64,000 bases of DNA from Phalacrocorax aristotelis. Lineage: Eukaryota > Chordata > Aves > Suliformes > Phalacrocoracidae. The notes under the pieces were generated by a model. That model did no database searches. It was not told the origin of the DNA and was given only the letters and a program-made list of their open reading frames with translations. The position numbers and the translations under genes are program-made. The stretch is taken from NCBI RefSeq assembly GCF_949628215.1, contig NC_134297.1:2480001-2544000 (forward strand). The letters are read 5' to 3'. Positions 28,886-41,700 of the stretch are shown here, piece after piece (the stretch's first letter is position 1; the number at the start of each line of letters is the position of its first letter).

Positions 28886-28890
28886 CCTGC
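28886..28890. repeat. Target-site duplication, right copy (CCTGC)
   Basis: Directly follows the LTR CA terminus and is identical to 28336-28340. Confidence 0.85.
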
Positions 28891-30504
28891 TCTGGTTCCT
28901 TATACACCTTAGAGAGGATAAAATTCCAGTCTGAAGTTGCTTCTGCAGACATTTGGACAGGTCCTTTATATCACTTCCATAGCAAATGCATATTCTTGAT
29001 TTCTTCTATCTCCCTAACAACTTTATTAGATGTGCTGCAAATAACAGAGAAAGAGAGATAATGATCTGAAAAAACCCTTAGTGTGAAGGATCATCTCTTT
29101 CCCTTAGAAGTCAACCAGTGAACTGCAGACCATGAATTCTGTCCAAATGCTGTTACTTCATATTCTTGCTTGTTCCCCATATCTACAGGAAAATTCTCAT
29201 TTCACCTGACTTTATATTTAGTCATGTGGCAGTTGCTATGCCCTACTGCTATTCATTTCTGCTCCTCCAAAGGTGCAGAAAAATGGGAGCTATCTAATAC
29301 TGACTTCAAAATGATGCCTTAAAAACTGTGGTAAAGTAAGATATCATTCCCTCATACTGTCAGAGAGGAAATTCTGTGAGCTATCCTAAGTACCTTACTT
29401 AATACTTAATATATGTACGGGAATATGTGAAGTCCCTGCAGATAGAAAACAGATAATTTATTACAATTGATTAGCACGATACTTTAGTTTACCTGCCAAA
29501 ATGCTGTTCTTAATCAAATTCTTTATGTTCACCTACCTTTTCATAAATTCCATCTCTATGGAGATTAACATCAGGATATCAGTCTTCATGGAATTCAGTA
29601 CAAGTCACAAGCCCAAGGGGGGAAAAAGATTTATAATAAAACTGCAACTGGCTATTCCTTCTACAAGAAAGGAATTGGTACTCAATTTGTCATTTAGGCC
29701 AAATTAGTACATCTCTGGACAGCTAACCAGGCTGCTGTAATTCCCGAGACAAATCAGAACGCTTTGGAGCACCCCATTCCCTTACTTTAGCATTGCAGAG
29801 AAATCCCTTGCTCCTTGCTTTGCAATTCCTTTTGTTAGACGCTAAGTGAAGGAACAGTTAGCCTTACGACACCAGAGCACTTACTTGGATTTTTTGAAAA
29901 CCAACCTAATGGCGTAAGTAACGCACAGTTATGTGATGTGACTCACATACACTGCCTTGGGCAGTAAGAACTAGGAGGGAGGGAAAGAAGCAGAAACCAC
30001 ATTACAATCTGTCTTGTGAAGTGTCTGAGACTGTCATAAGCAGATGGTGAGGGAGGCCAACACAGCTGGGATATGGGCTGACATGGAAACAACGACCAAC
30101 CTGCAACCATGGCAGCTTTCTTGGGGACACCTATGAGAATCCAAGTGTGACCAGTGATTGACTTTTAATACCTTTGAATGCGAGTAGGTCACTTAAATGG
30201 GGATTTTGGATTGTACTTCAATTTCAAAGGCATATCTTTGGAGTACAAAAAAGAATCAAGAGTATTAACAAGTCATTCCTGGGACAGAAGTGGTCTTGAT
30301 GCGAAGCAAAATACATACATTCTTTTCAGTTTAGATCTTTAAAACCCCATATTCTTTCAAAAAAAGAGAAGAATATAGGGACAATGCACACCCAGGATAA
30401 ATAGCACGTATACTATTATTAAAACAAGTGCATAGGGAGGGCAAGTTAACTTGTATTGATATTCACTTCGTCATCCATACTCCAGGCTTTTTTTGTCCAT
30501 TTCC
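28891..30504 (-). other. LAYN 3' UTR and downstream flank
   Basis: Non-coding DNA after the LAYN stop. The 3' UTR probably occupies part of it, but its end cannot be fixed. No other element was recognised. Confidence 0.5.
29457..29462 (-). other. Candidate LAYN poly(A) signal
   Basis: AATAAA on the minus strand (TTTATT on plus), about 1 kb downstream of the LAYN stop. It was chosen because no AATAAA was noticed closer. Without transcript evidence this is only a candidate. Confidence 0.3.
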
Positions 30505-30862
30505 TTAATATCCATAAATCTCATTCTCCACCCAGGCTGATTCCTTGCTCCTCCCCACATGATCTCCACACAGCTCATAGATATCATTGGTCACAAAGCC
30601 ACTTTCAGTACTGGCCAATGTCACAAAGCCACTTGTTGATGTATTCATTGCCACATCATCATAATCCCTGGAGAAGCTGTCAAGCACCTTATCTTCCTGT
30701 GTACGGAAGGAAGAATTCTTAGTGTCAGGCCTGGTTCCAGCCAGATCTGCTTCTGATTGCTTCTTGATTACTTTGTAAATATCCAGGTTTGGACTGTTCC
30801 TCCTGGGGTTAGACAGCCATGCATCTTCCTCCTTCGGGCTTGCATCTGTTGGCTGCCGTCTC
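30505..30862 (-). CDS. LAYN: LAYN exon 8 (cytoplasmic tail and stop)
   Basis: 358 nt ending in TAA. It encodes the tail from RRQPTDASPKEEDAW through IKKQSEADLAGTRPD, the tandem SGFVTLASTESGFVTNDIYE and WVENEIYGY at the C terminus. The layilin tail binds talin and ERM proteins. Confidence 0.96.
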
Positions 30863-33800
30863 CTTAGGGATGGAGGAAAGAGGACAAGTCATAGTATGTT
30901 TTTTTTACAGAGGCATATATAAAACAATACCACACCTCTCAAAGTAATTTAATGATGACCCTTGAGGAAAGCTAATACTCAGGGACTGGACTCAGGATGA
31001 CATTTGTTACTACTTGCCATTCCGGTTGTGTGGCAGCAGGCTGCACCTGGCGTAGTCCCACAGCAAGACCTGCTGAGGTACCCCTTGCACTCTGCTGCCA
31101 GCTGAGATGCTGAGGCAGCAAAACTCGACACTGACACTCCCAAAATCACAGCCAGCATCCCCACCAGAGGTATGGTACACAAAGGAAAAGCAAGGTGACT
31201 AAATTGGTAAATGTTATTTCCTCCAAACATGTATCCCTTTATTTCTATTACTATGGTTTTCACTGGTGAAGAGGATCTTCTGATAATTCAGATCTTTATT
31301 AAGAAAACCTAAGTGTTAACACTTCAAAATCATCATCTTGTTTTGCACTGTTCCCTAACTACTATACGTCTGTGAACATAATAAAATGGCACACTGTAAT
31401 TCACTCAACATTTTACTTCCCAAGTAACTCAGCCTGGAGCACCCATGCCACTTTTTAAACATTTATTTGGCTCAAACCAGTCCTCTGCAGAGCATCTTAC
31501 AGGATCCTGAAGCTCACTCCAAAATGATTGCCAGGACAAGATATCACAGGTTCACTTATTACACAAAAATGTCACTTACCTCTTTGCACAAAGCCAAAGC
31601 CAGAAGATGGCTGTAATGACCACCAGGAGAAGCAGCACAGGAACACCAGGAATAAGGATGTAGGCAAGACTCTGAACAGGTTCTAGGGGTAAAAATGAGA
31701 TTCCGGCTTTTATTCACTTCCAGTTGCATTTGACATGCACAGAACTTGATAGAAAAACTGACAGCTGCAAAAGGCAGCATCATCACACCTCAATGGGCTT
31801 CTAGTCTTGTTCATAATCTAGCATTATCTACCACTTCTCAAAGGCAGCAAGTCTAACAGAGACTGATTATCAGGTTAAAGTAAAATAAACTGGAATCTTC
31901 ACAATGAGGAACCAACAAGCCTGTCTCACTGTAAGAAGGCAATGATAGTGCAAGTTAATGAGATACGCTATCTTAAAATCTTGGGAAGCCCCGGCCAAAA
32001 GATTTAAGAGAGCAAAATGTCTTTTATGGTGTGTGAATTCATAGGGGCAAAGTCAGTGCAGTAAGAAGAAACTGGAAGTTTTTCATAGTTAATAGACTTA
32101 AACAAAACATTAACAATTTAGACACTCAGAAGTGATTCAACAAATTTCAGACCCAAAATACTTTTCATAGCTTTAGATTTAGAACATTTTGGTAGCCAAA
32201 GCAATCAGTGTAGGTTTGTATAGGAAAAGATTTGAAGGAGGGTTTTTTAAAGATAGATGCAGTTGCCTAAATTCAGTCTTCTACATTTAGGGTCAAACAC
32301 TTCAAACTGAAATGACTGTTGGCAGCCACAGGTGAGAGATGCGGGCCTGCAGTTAGAGAGAGAACAGGACAGCTGTTGTATGCACAACATACCTTTGGCT
32401 TCTACAACTGTTACATTAGCATCTTTCTTATGGTGTTTTACTGGGAATACTGGGTTGAAGGGCTCTGTTGCAACATCTGGAAAGAAACAGCTTAATATTG
32501 CAGATGTTATTTGAAAGAGTTTAAGAATCATAAAAAGTGAGGGTGAGAGGATATGGAAGAGACTGCCAGCTGCAAACATACGTAAGATGTATTGGCACTC
32601 TCTTGCTTAGATTTCTGCAGCATGACTAGCCGTCCCAAATACTGCATCAACAACAGCAAGACTGTGTTCCTGCAGACTGGATTACAGAATAGCACAATGA
32701 AAGCACAAACAGCAGGGAAGCTTCTTGCTCAGTAAGTTTTCAGTCTGTGAGCATCCTTGACAATGAATGGAACAGAGTACTTCTACTTAATTTCTACTTA
32801 ACTAAAGTTAACATATAATTAAAGAAAGCACCAAACGAATATCTGTAACTTACCTTTTCGAGAATTCTCTATTGGAGCATTTGTTGGCTTCTCTAAAAGA
32901 AAAAAGATATGCATAATTTCCTCATAAGCTTCAGTAGGGAGACCAAGTATACTGAATATAGTCTAATAACACGAGCACCCTTCTTTAGTGTTCTCTCTCA
33001 GATCCTATTTGAGATCTCAAATACTTTATCAAAATCCTCTGAAAATTCATAATCACAAGGCAAGTAGCTACAGTTATTCAATACTGAGATTGTTTTCCCT
33101 AGAACTTGCATAAATTTAAGATATCTGCCTCCTGCCAGATCTTTCCAGTGAAGCTAGGAAAGGGTTTTCCTGTCTGTAACAGCAATCTCTTCATACATCC
33201 TCTTGGGGACTGGGAGCAAGTTGGTTTTTAAAGCTATAGAATGACTCATTACCAAGAGAATATTTGCAAATGAAGTTATTTTTCATGTTGCATCTGTCAT
33301 CGTTCCATTGAAACAAGTAAGGACCTCCAACTCCTGGTGGGGCAGATGGCTGGTGGTACATCACAACACAGATTTCACTCCCACAGGATGGCTCATCTAC
33401 ATACCAGTTCCTAAGAAAATACAACAAACATGTCAAGTAAGACTTCACGTCACTTTCCATGGTACTCTAGGTCAGACAGGAATACAGCATACAGGGCACC
33501 ACAGAAGGCAGAATCAAAGAGGATTACAGCTCAGCACACCCCACCGCACCCTCACCCCCTCCTTGCACTGTGTAGAAGTAGGAACAATAACAATACAATT
33601 TTTACAGTCTATCTTCTCATTTTGGAATTCTTAATCTTCAAAGAAAACCAGGCAAGCAAGGTGTTCAGCAAATCTTAGGGAGCGAAGGGCTGAGTACCTC
33701 ACTGCCTGAGACGCCTCTGTGAGGCTGAATAAAAGCTAAGGGGAACTTTGACTCTCTCTACACAACTTTAGACCTATGCAAAATCATCTATCAAAAAGAC

Positions 33801-36800
33801 TTTTGCTCTCTGGCCTCAGTGCCCCATGCCTGCAAAATTTTAACACCTATTTAATATGAAAATAAAAAAAGCTAAAGCAGGATCTGTTTTGCTCTGTCTA
33901 GGAAAACACTAACGTGAAAAAAAACCCTGTCTTATGGATAATTTTTTTTTTCGTAGTAATAAACTTCACCACCGGAAAACTGTGTAGGCCTTTCCAAGTA
34001 CTGCACAGGAATGAGGCTTCACTACTTAGCACTCTTGCAATATAATTGTTACTGAAGAGGCATTTTATGCATCTCAGAGAAACACTTCTAAGACTGTGTT
34101 GCGATTTTCAAAAATGTTCAATACCCACTAATTTTGGTGCGACCAACGTTCTGCATGCCAAGCACTTTATGAAAGCTGATCCATACAATAAAAATAATTC
34201 CAGATATATCAAGGTATTCAACATGGGAAAAAAACCCACACATTAAAGCAGTATTTTTTCAACCATGACAATGTATTTCTCACTCCCTTCCTTCCTCCCC
34301 TATTGCCCTCCCCTGCCACACCCCTCATCTCTTCCTTGGCTTTATCGTTTAGCACCAATAAGCTGTGTCTCGCCAATGAAAGGCAATAAAGCTATGTCTG
34401 TTTCATAGCAGCAGCAGATCTGGTTCTGGCTTCCTATTATCTACCCCCAATATCTGAACCACAGGAGAAACTTTAATATATTGAACAGTACTAAAAGCAG
34501 TTCTGTTTTATTCATTCCTGCTAAGAGCAACTAAAATTTCTTACAACTTCCCAAAGCATGAAGTTCACAGTAACAACGTATTTTTTACACATGCCCAATA
34601 TAAAGAAGAATGCAAAGGTAGACTTGTCATACATTTGACATATTGCAATAAAATATTTAAGAACATTTGGGTTATTTAATCAAATTTGCAGTTCAATCAC
34701 TGTAAATGCAGCAAGAAGTTCAGGATAATGAGTGAACCTTTTATAGTTTGATATTTTAAAATTACTTTAATCACAGGGTCAATAGTAAATATCTACCAGG
34801 CAAAACTCTTGAACCTGAAGTTCACTGTAGAGCTGGCACCTTGTTGCAAGGCTTTCATCAACCTGGCAATGTTTACAGCAGATTTTCTACTTCTGTACTA
34901 CAGAAAAGCAGACCTTGTAAGACTGGATCTAAGAATATCTTTTGTCTAGAAAACTGTGACTCATGATCGAAATCAAATCATAATTTAACAGAACTTTTGA
35001 AGCTACACACAGTTTCGTTCTATGCTGAACAGAAATGTGAACGTAGTGAGAACAACTGCAGCAAACTCGTATTTGTTGTAAATGTTGTTGCCTTTATATT
35101 TTAATGATAGCAAATGCTGTTGTTACACTTGTCTTAAGACGAGGAGGCAGAAACTTAACAAGCGTTGTGAAAATTTTAACTTTTCATGTCTATAGTAAAC
35201 ACTTCAGCTCTCCAAATTTACTGTCTCACAGGGAAAAATTACTGTTCCTTCAGCAAGTAGAAGGAGAAGGGCCCATCAGTCAGGATATCAGGGACAAAAC
35301 TTAAAGGGATCTGAAGTGCAAGAACCTTCGGGTCAAAGCACATATTTTGACATGCCTATTTGGAGGTTTTTAATACCAGATCACTACTTCTTCCACCTCT
35401 TTTAGCAATCAAAAATTGTCCATCTAGACCAAGCTAGACTCTCTAGGTGTCTTATATAGAGTAACAAAGAAAGAGTGGGGTCTCCAAGGGGTAATTTGTC
35501 TACCCCTTACACCTGGATGGGGTGAATCGCTCTCTAGAGATACTACCCCTCTTGAGTGACTGCAGAAGGAACACACATGACAGCTGGGACAACACTGCTT
35601 GATTCTTTTGAAAAAAATCCTTTCTGATTGCTAAAGGCAGGTGACAGTCCCTGACCAGGTTGCTTCCCAGTCTCACTCACAGGTACCTACCGGAACTTGG
35701 ATGAGCTGCCATCTGACCAGGAGTAGAGGTTCTGACACTGTGTACTGTTGTCTACCTCCTCCTTTTTCCTCCTAAGTCCTATCCAAAAATCTCCATCAGA
35801 AGCTAAGAGACTCTCAACAAATTTTTCAATCAGTCTTTGCTCTGCTTCTGTTTCAATACTGACTAGATGTCCGCCATCAGCTCTGCAGGCACGGTCTGCT
35901 TCTTCATAGCTGATCCTGCGTGAAGCATCATGAAAATAAACTGTTTTGTAGCATGGTTGCTGTGTTCCACCCCGGCAAACTGTCTGTCCTGCAGAAATGG
36001 AGAGAAACCTGTTACAGAAACTATGCCTGTTAGTACCAAAAGCGAATGCTAATACTTCCATTTGGTTGAGTTTGGCACTGTACAATAGTTTATATGGGAA
36101 ACACAACACAGGTAAAAAGCCTCTTGTATTACTGGACTGGCAAATAGCATCTCCAAACTTTTCTTGCTGCATGTAACAGTTTAGGCTGATCTGCAGAGTA
36201 CTGTTCTTTCATGTTCTGCACTTCTCAGCTCCCTCATGAATTTTCTGTGATTTGAAGACCCTAGGAGTTCCTTACAAAGAAGCAATGCTGTGCCAGAGAG
36301 CTAACTGACATGCAACCTTTTATAAAGACAGTTCCTTTACAAGGATTCAAGGAGGCTTTTAAAAATTATTAAGGAATTTGGATGACTAAAATTAGAGATC
36401 CCCTTATACAAACAGCGATAACAATAATTTATCTTCTGGGGTATATGTAATAGTTTCATGGAGCATGTACTGCTATGTATCAAGATGTGTTCACACAGTC
36501 CAATTGTAAGCATTGCTTTGTGCCGTAATGTTACTGACTGCCCAGGAAGTGAACAATTTCTGCTTTCAGATTGTCATAAGCCAAGGACTTTCTCATGCAT
36601 GAAGCAGCATGGCTTATTTTGATTACAAGGAAAGTAAAGATCAAAGGGAAAAGATACCTAATCTAAAATTATGCACTTGTATGTTTCTCAGCAGAAGAGT
36701 CCCAATATTTAGACTGTGGAAACAAACAGTTTTGTTTTATCAGTAAATATTTCTTTTCAAAACACAGGGCAGACACAATCTGCTATCCTACTTTTTTTTT

Positions 36801-38408
36801 TTTTAATGGAAGAAAAACATTTAGCAACATTTGTAATGTACTCAGAACAAATGGGATGTGAGGACAGGTCATCATAAACATCTCTATGGGAAATATACTG
36901 GCTTTTCTTTGTTCTTATATGTTCCTGCATGACCACTCTAAGAGTGGGAATTTAAATGCCTTTCATACTGGAATTTTTGAACAGTATTTAATAGTTACTT
37001 AGAATCACAGAGACTGGTAACATTTTACACAGAAATTAAAACTGGTTGTACTGTAAAAGCAGTATTTAAAAATACATCTTGAGGCTTAACCTGTGTTTCT
37101 TTTGGTGACTTAAGACTCATGCAGCCCTGGTGAAAAAGACAAAAAACCTTACCTCTTCTGAGGGATATGTCCACTGCTATTGTGAAAGACGTAAAAAAAA
37201 CATAGATGGCACATTGTTATTCAAAAACTGCAACTGTCTAGAAATAGCGTCACAAACTGCACTCAGGTTCTTTTCTGGTACATAAACACTTCTTCCCCCC
37301 CCATTAACTGACAGAAAAACTCTGTCTTATCAGCCAAACTTGCCATTTCTTTCAACTAAGGAAATTTTTTTTGCAGTTGATTACTGTCTATGTTTCCAAA
37401 TATAGTTAACAGAGGACAATTAGATATGTAGCTCTAACCAATACTGAAAGGGTTCCTCGTATTTCCCCCTTATCTCCTAATTGCCTGCACAGGATCTGCC
37501 TCAAAGTCTGCTGACTTCCGGAAGGCTTACTGTTCCAAGACTAGGGGCAAGTCAGTTATACTGAAAAGTTAAAAATTCATGAAAAGAAGTAAGTCTTCAA
37601 CCCCGCAGCTGAGCCCTCTAACTCCCACAAAAGTCCTACCGCAGATGAGAGCACAGCAGAATTTAAAAAAGTATTTATAGATAAATAAAACTATTTGCCT
37701 TCTGTTGGAATAACATGAACATTCCACAGGTTCAAGCTTTCTGCTAAATATACCAACCTACCAAGTCAGACAGAAACTTCCCCCAGACTGGCTATCCTGT
37801 GTCCCCAAAGCAGACTAGACTACCTAGTTTGGGTATTACATCCAAAACACTACTGGCCCAACCTCGAGCTGCCAGATATCTATTCCTATGAAAGGCGTCT
37901 AAATAGGTGATATTCCTTTGCACAAAACCAGGACAGACTGATAATTAGAAGAGACTTTGTAGAGGAAGAGTAAGACAACCTAGCGCTGGCTGGAAACTCA
38001 GCCAGGCTGCTAATTGCCAGCGAGGCTCGGATGACAGAAGTAGCTCTGTTAGCAACGACAGCGTTAAAAATTCCTAGAACTGAGGCAGAAATGCAGCGGA
38101 GACAGCATAAAGGTTTCTTCTAAGGCGTGCCCCCTCCACGACCACGAAGGCTGGGGTGCTCCCACCCAACGCGGGCGACGCCCCGGGCTAACTCCCGCCG
38201 GGGAGCGAGAAGGGAAAACCAAACCGCTGCACGGGGCACCCACCCTCGCCTAAAACGCTCCCGGCGCCAGAGCGGAGCGGCCGGAGGAGCCGTCGTGCCC
38301 GCCCGGCGCCCCGCGGAGCGTCCGCCGCCGCCCCGCCTTACCGCTGCGCAGCCGTGCCGCCGCCGCCCAGCCCAGCGCCGCGGCGCACAGGGCCGCGGCC
38401 GCCAGCAT
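30505..38408 (-). CDS. LAYN: LAYN, layilin (complete, 8 coding exons)
   Basis: Type I membrane C-type lectin known as a hyaluronan receptor and talin/ERM-binding protein. The exons are 38408-38342, 37176-37153, 35988-35691, 33410-33253, 32892-32854, 32476-32393, 31682-31580 and 30862-30505. They total 1131 nt, 376 residues plus stop, against about 380 in human as recalled, and every intron is GT/AG with matching phase. Order: Ala-rich signal peptide (1-22), C-type lectin domain (about 35-182) with FWIGLRR and the closing WNDDRCNMKNNFICKY, a short variable stalk, a transmembrane segment (about 228-255, AYILIPGVPVLLLLVVITAI), and a 119-residue tail with the layilin repeats SGFVTLAS / SGFVTND and terminal WVENEIYGY. 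Possible N-glycosylation sites are DNST and ANVT. The identification is firm. Confidence 0.96.
31580..31682 (-). CDS. LAYN: LAYN exon 7 (transmembrane)
   Basis: 103 nt encoding EPVQSLAYILIPGVPVLLLL then VVITAIFWLWLCAK. This is the single membrane-spanning segment, with a Lys/Arg stop-transfer. The acceptor is acccctag and the donor AAGAG|gtaagt. Confidence 0.95.
32393..32476 (-). CDS. LAYN: LAYN exon 6 (stalk)
   Basis: 84 nt encoding DVATEPFNPVFPVKHHKKDA then NVTVVEAK, phase 1 at both ends. The acceptor is ctttccag and the donor AAAG|gtatgt. It contains a possible N-glycosylation site (NVT). Confidence 0.85.
32854..32892 (-). CDS. LAYN: LAYN exon 5 (stalk)
   Basis: 39-nt exon encoding EKPTNAPIENSRK, phase 1 at both ends, with an cttttag acceptor and an AAAAG|gtaagt donor. 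Small and low in conservation, but the phases fit both neighbours. Confidence 0.82.
33253..33410 (-). CDS. LAYN: LAYN exon 4 (C-type lectin domain, second part)
   Basis: 158 nt from NWYVDEPSCGSEICVVMYH through PPGVGGPYLFQWNDDRC to FICKYSL. The acceptor is attttcttag and the donor CTTG|gtaatg. It is almost identical to the mammalian layilin segment as recalled. Confidence 0.95.
35691..35988 (-). CDS. LAYN: LAYN exon 3 (C-type lectin domain, first part)
   Basis: 298 nt from GQTVCRGGTQQPCYK to WSDGSSSKFR. It has an atttctgcag acceptor and a TTCCG|gtaggt donor. It includes YFHDASRR, GGHLVSIETEAEQ and GDFWIGLRRKKEE. Confidence 0.95.
37153..37176 (-). CDS. LAYN: LAYN exon 2 (24-nt microexon)
   Basis: The minus strand reads tttcacaatag|CAGTGG...AGAAGAG|gtaagg. 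The 24 nt fit phase 1 on both sides and give RLRSAVDISLRRGQTVC across exons 1-3. That aligns without gaps to human layilin RLLSASDLDLRGGQPVC as recalled, which supports a real microexon. Confidence 0.85.
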
Positions 38409-38740
38409 CCCGCCCGGCTGCCTCGGCGTGCGCTGGGCGCCCAGCTCACCGCGCCGCCCGGCCCCATGAGCTGCCCGCACCGGCTGCCGGGCGGGAGGGG
38501 AGGGGAGGGCGCGGGGAGGAGCCGTCGCCTCCTCCCTCCGCGGGCTCTGGGCCAGCGGGCCGGGCCCGCCTCGGCTGCTTGGCGGGCGACAGGCGGCAGC
38601 GGCAAAGACCACCCCCGCCACCCCCCTCCCCGCCAAAGCCCGGGGACCTGCCTCCCGCCCATTGCTCTCCGGAGGCTTTAGCCTCTCCCGCTGCGGGGCG
38701 CACGCTGAGCCCGCACCTCTTCCTGCTGCCCGGCCCGCAG
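38110..38740. promoter_or_regulatory. CpG island over LAYN promoter and exon 1
   Basis: A sharply bounded GC- and CpG-dense block around LAYN exon 1. The upstream side (38,409-38,740) contains several GGGCGGG-like boxes and no clear TATA. The long open frames on both strands here are a by-product of high GC. Confidence 0.8.
38342..38408 (-). CDS. LAYN: LAYN exon 1 (signal peptide)
   Basis: 67 nt encoding MLAAAALCAAALGWAAAARL-type signal sequence, leaving one base over at AGCG|gtaagg. The ATG has G at -3. It lies in the CpG island. Confidence 0.88.
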
Positions 38741-41700
38741 CTACCCCCTGTGCCGCGCTTCAGACCCCCATCACTTCTGCATGTTCCTCCCGCGCGCTCC
38801 AGCTTTATAACTTCCCTGTCCCACACAAAAACGACAGGGCCTAGGCACAGGAGAGGTCTCCGATTGCCGCAACGTATGAGCGATAGAAGCCACACCCGCA
38901 GTCCCTGAAACCAAAGCCTGATCCTCCCCATCCTGATGTGCAGCTGCTTTTAAGAAACTGCTTCAAGACTGACAACGGAGCACGGAAAATTTGTTTCAAA
39001 CATTAATAAATGCTGAGCCTGCTTCCTGGTGGCTAGGAAGCTGGTGCGCAGCTGTTTCCGGGAGCACTAGCCCTGCAGCTGAGATTTTAACGGCTCAGCC
39101 TCTAAGAGCTTTTTGCAGGTTGGGAAAGTGGGGCAAAGCATCAAAAGGAACAAATATAGGAGCTTTAAAAGCTACAGTTTCTGATCAGACAGATACTAGT
39201 TGGGGTCAGTGTTTTAAAATAGGAGATTAATGAATTTATGGGAGGCTTATACCGTAGACCAACTCTTGGGAGTCCAGTTGGAGAAACTATTTCTGAAATC
39301 AGTATCTTAAAGACATTCCAGGCCAGGTCACCAGACATCAGGAATCTCAGAGGTAGGTGTTGGAGCTTAAGTAAGGCTGTGGTTTTGTAGCATGTGTTCT
39401 GTCTGTGAAACGCACATGTCAATGGTATTCTAGAACTGAACTTTTGCATCTCCTAAGTCCTTGGTGATTGAGGTTTGGGTTTAGTAAATAACTAGGCACT
39501 TGAGCAACTTGTACAGACATAAGCAATTTAACTGATTTCATGAACTTCAGTGAGGACTAATATTTTGGTGAGACAGCTTCGCATTTACTTTCATGTATTT
39601 TAGAGGGCAGAACAGCTCAAAATGAGGTATGTTCATGAAAGTGACATATGCATTTATTTAACATTTTCCAAATATAGTTGGAAATGCCTCAAGTATAGGG
39701 AAGAACTGCGGATCTGAACTAGCTAGGCTGAGTTGTAAGACTGAAGTCAAGCCTTTAAACAGCTAATCTTTATTATCTTGAAGCTCCACTAGTACATTCA
39801 TTCTTTGGAGAACTTTTGATAAAAGAAATCCAGTTTACGAAGGGTTATTCTTGTTTTGCAGACCCAAGTAACCAAAACTCACCTTTTATACAGGTGTAGG
39901 TGTTTTTGTAACACAGCTTAAACCTCCCTGCTAATCATTTTAGCAGTCTATCCTTTTTTTTCACCATGTTTTTGTATTCTAAATCCATTGGAAAGCATTT
40001 CTGTAATGGCTTTGAAGAAAAAAAATATTTGAATATATGCATGACAAGTAGTAACAGCATTGTCAACATGGTTTCTTGAATTACTGGTGAATAAATATTC
40101 TGCCACTTGCATTTTACAGCCTCTCCCGTATCAAAAGCGCAGCTGAGGAATACATTGTCATATGACAGCAGCAGAATGATTACCAAAGATTTTGCTAACT
40201 TCAGTAGGAAAGTGGCAGTAGCTGACAGAAGCCTTTGTTGATTTATTTTTCACAAAAGTATATAGCATTCAAATACTATGTATAACACTTGATAACAAAA
40301 CTTAGTTTATTGTGCAATCTTAATACTACTAGCCAGACTCTCCTGTTTGACCTGGTTTCTACTTTTGTAAAGAAATTTCCTAACACAGCCAAAGCAATTG
40401 CTTTCCATTTATAATTTCATTAAATTTAGCACACATGAAATGCATATATTCAATTTAACAGCCCCTTCAGATCACAGAAATGTGCCATTTGAAAGCTGTC
40501 TAGTAAGGTCAGAAGATTTCAAATCCTGCAAGCAAAAACCCCAGGGCCACAGATGTCCATGGAATACAAGTCTACAACTGTCCAGGCATTTATTTTGGCT
40601 CCCAAATTTTTTAGCATGAATATTTCAAAAGCCAACTTTGATAATAAAGATTTATGTCCATCTTAGCCAGGCAAAACTGGTACTTTAACTGAGGCAGAGG
40701 GGTGCGCATGTGTGAGAGCACATGAGAGCACCAGAATAGAAAATGTGTTTTCCCGAAGCAAGTTATATCAATAGATTATATCTGACACAAACCTGAAGAA
40801 AATACATAGTCTATCTTCTTGTAGAATGATGTAAGCATGTCTCTCCTGTTCTAGAATTCCTAGCATCCCAAATGCTTCAGTGACACTTTTTTGCATTTTA
40901 TTACCCTTTTCCTTTCATGCTGACAACTTCAAAAAACCCATAAATGAAACAATCATTTTTACTTCCTGCACACTGAGAAGGCAGTAAACTGAGCCCTCTG
41001 CTTTGTCTCACAGTACATTGGTGTAAAATGCCAATAAAGAACAGAATTCAGAGTGATTTTGAGCCTTGATAATGAGCTATTGGTGTACATGTTTCACTGC
41101 TGTAGTGCCAAGACAACAGGAAAGCAAAAGGACAATAAAAAACTTAGTTCTGATCGGAGAATACTTTTTCTGGGCCAAAGAAACACTCTATTCTCTCCAT
41201 CAGACAATTTAGCTGAACTACATAAGGACCTTTACTGCTTCTTGATCCATAAGGTCAGCTTCATAAACCTGCCACTTGCTGGAAATAACACACCTATACC
41301 AGATAAAATAAATTGTTGATGGGGCATCTGCAGATAACCTACATGAAACATCAGCTGGTCACAGGCACACTAATGTCCTACAAATGGTGTGGGGTTTGAC
41401 TTTTTGGCCAGTTCTACAGAGAAAGGTCAGTGTGAAATAGCTGCTAGGGTGCAGAGTTCTTTAGTCCAGTCTGTGTCATCATGTCAGGTATTTCTACATG
41501 TATCTGAACACAGAGATGCCTTGTAAATGCCTAGCTATGTGCAGAAAGCAAAAATCACAGAACACTAGTTCAGAGAATCCACACGAAAGAATGCCTATAG
41601 AAGTACCAAAACTTACAGAAAAGTTCACTGAGAAAAACTTCAAAGGCAACATACAAGCTAACAGGAAAATCACATTTCATTAGGTGAAGTGCTGCACAGT

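Larger units (their letters stand above)
30863..38341 (-). other. LAYN introns
   Basis: Seven introns of about 0.7, 0.7, 0.4, 0.4, 2.3, 1.2 and 1.2 kb in plus-strand order. They are AT-rich. I recognised no nested gene, CR1 copy or RNA gene. An oligo-T run lies at about 36,790. Confidence 0.7.

Noticed and set aside
38120-38931. Several frames of 128-184 codons on both strands at the LAYN promoter
   Set aside because: Same GC effect. Only the short MLAAAALCAAA signal-peptide exon fits a real gene.
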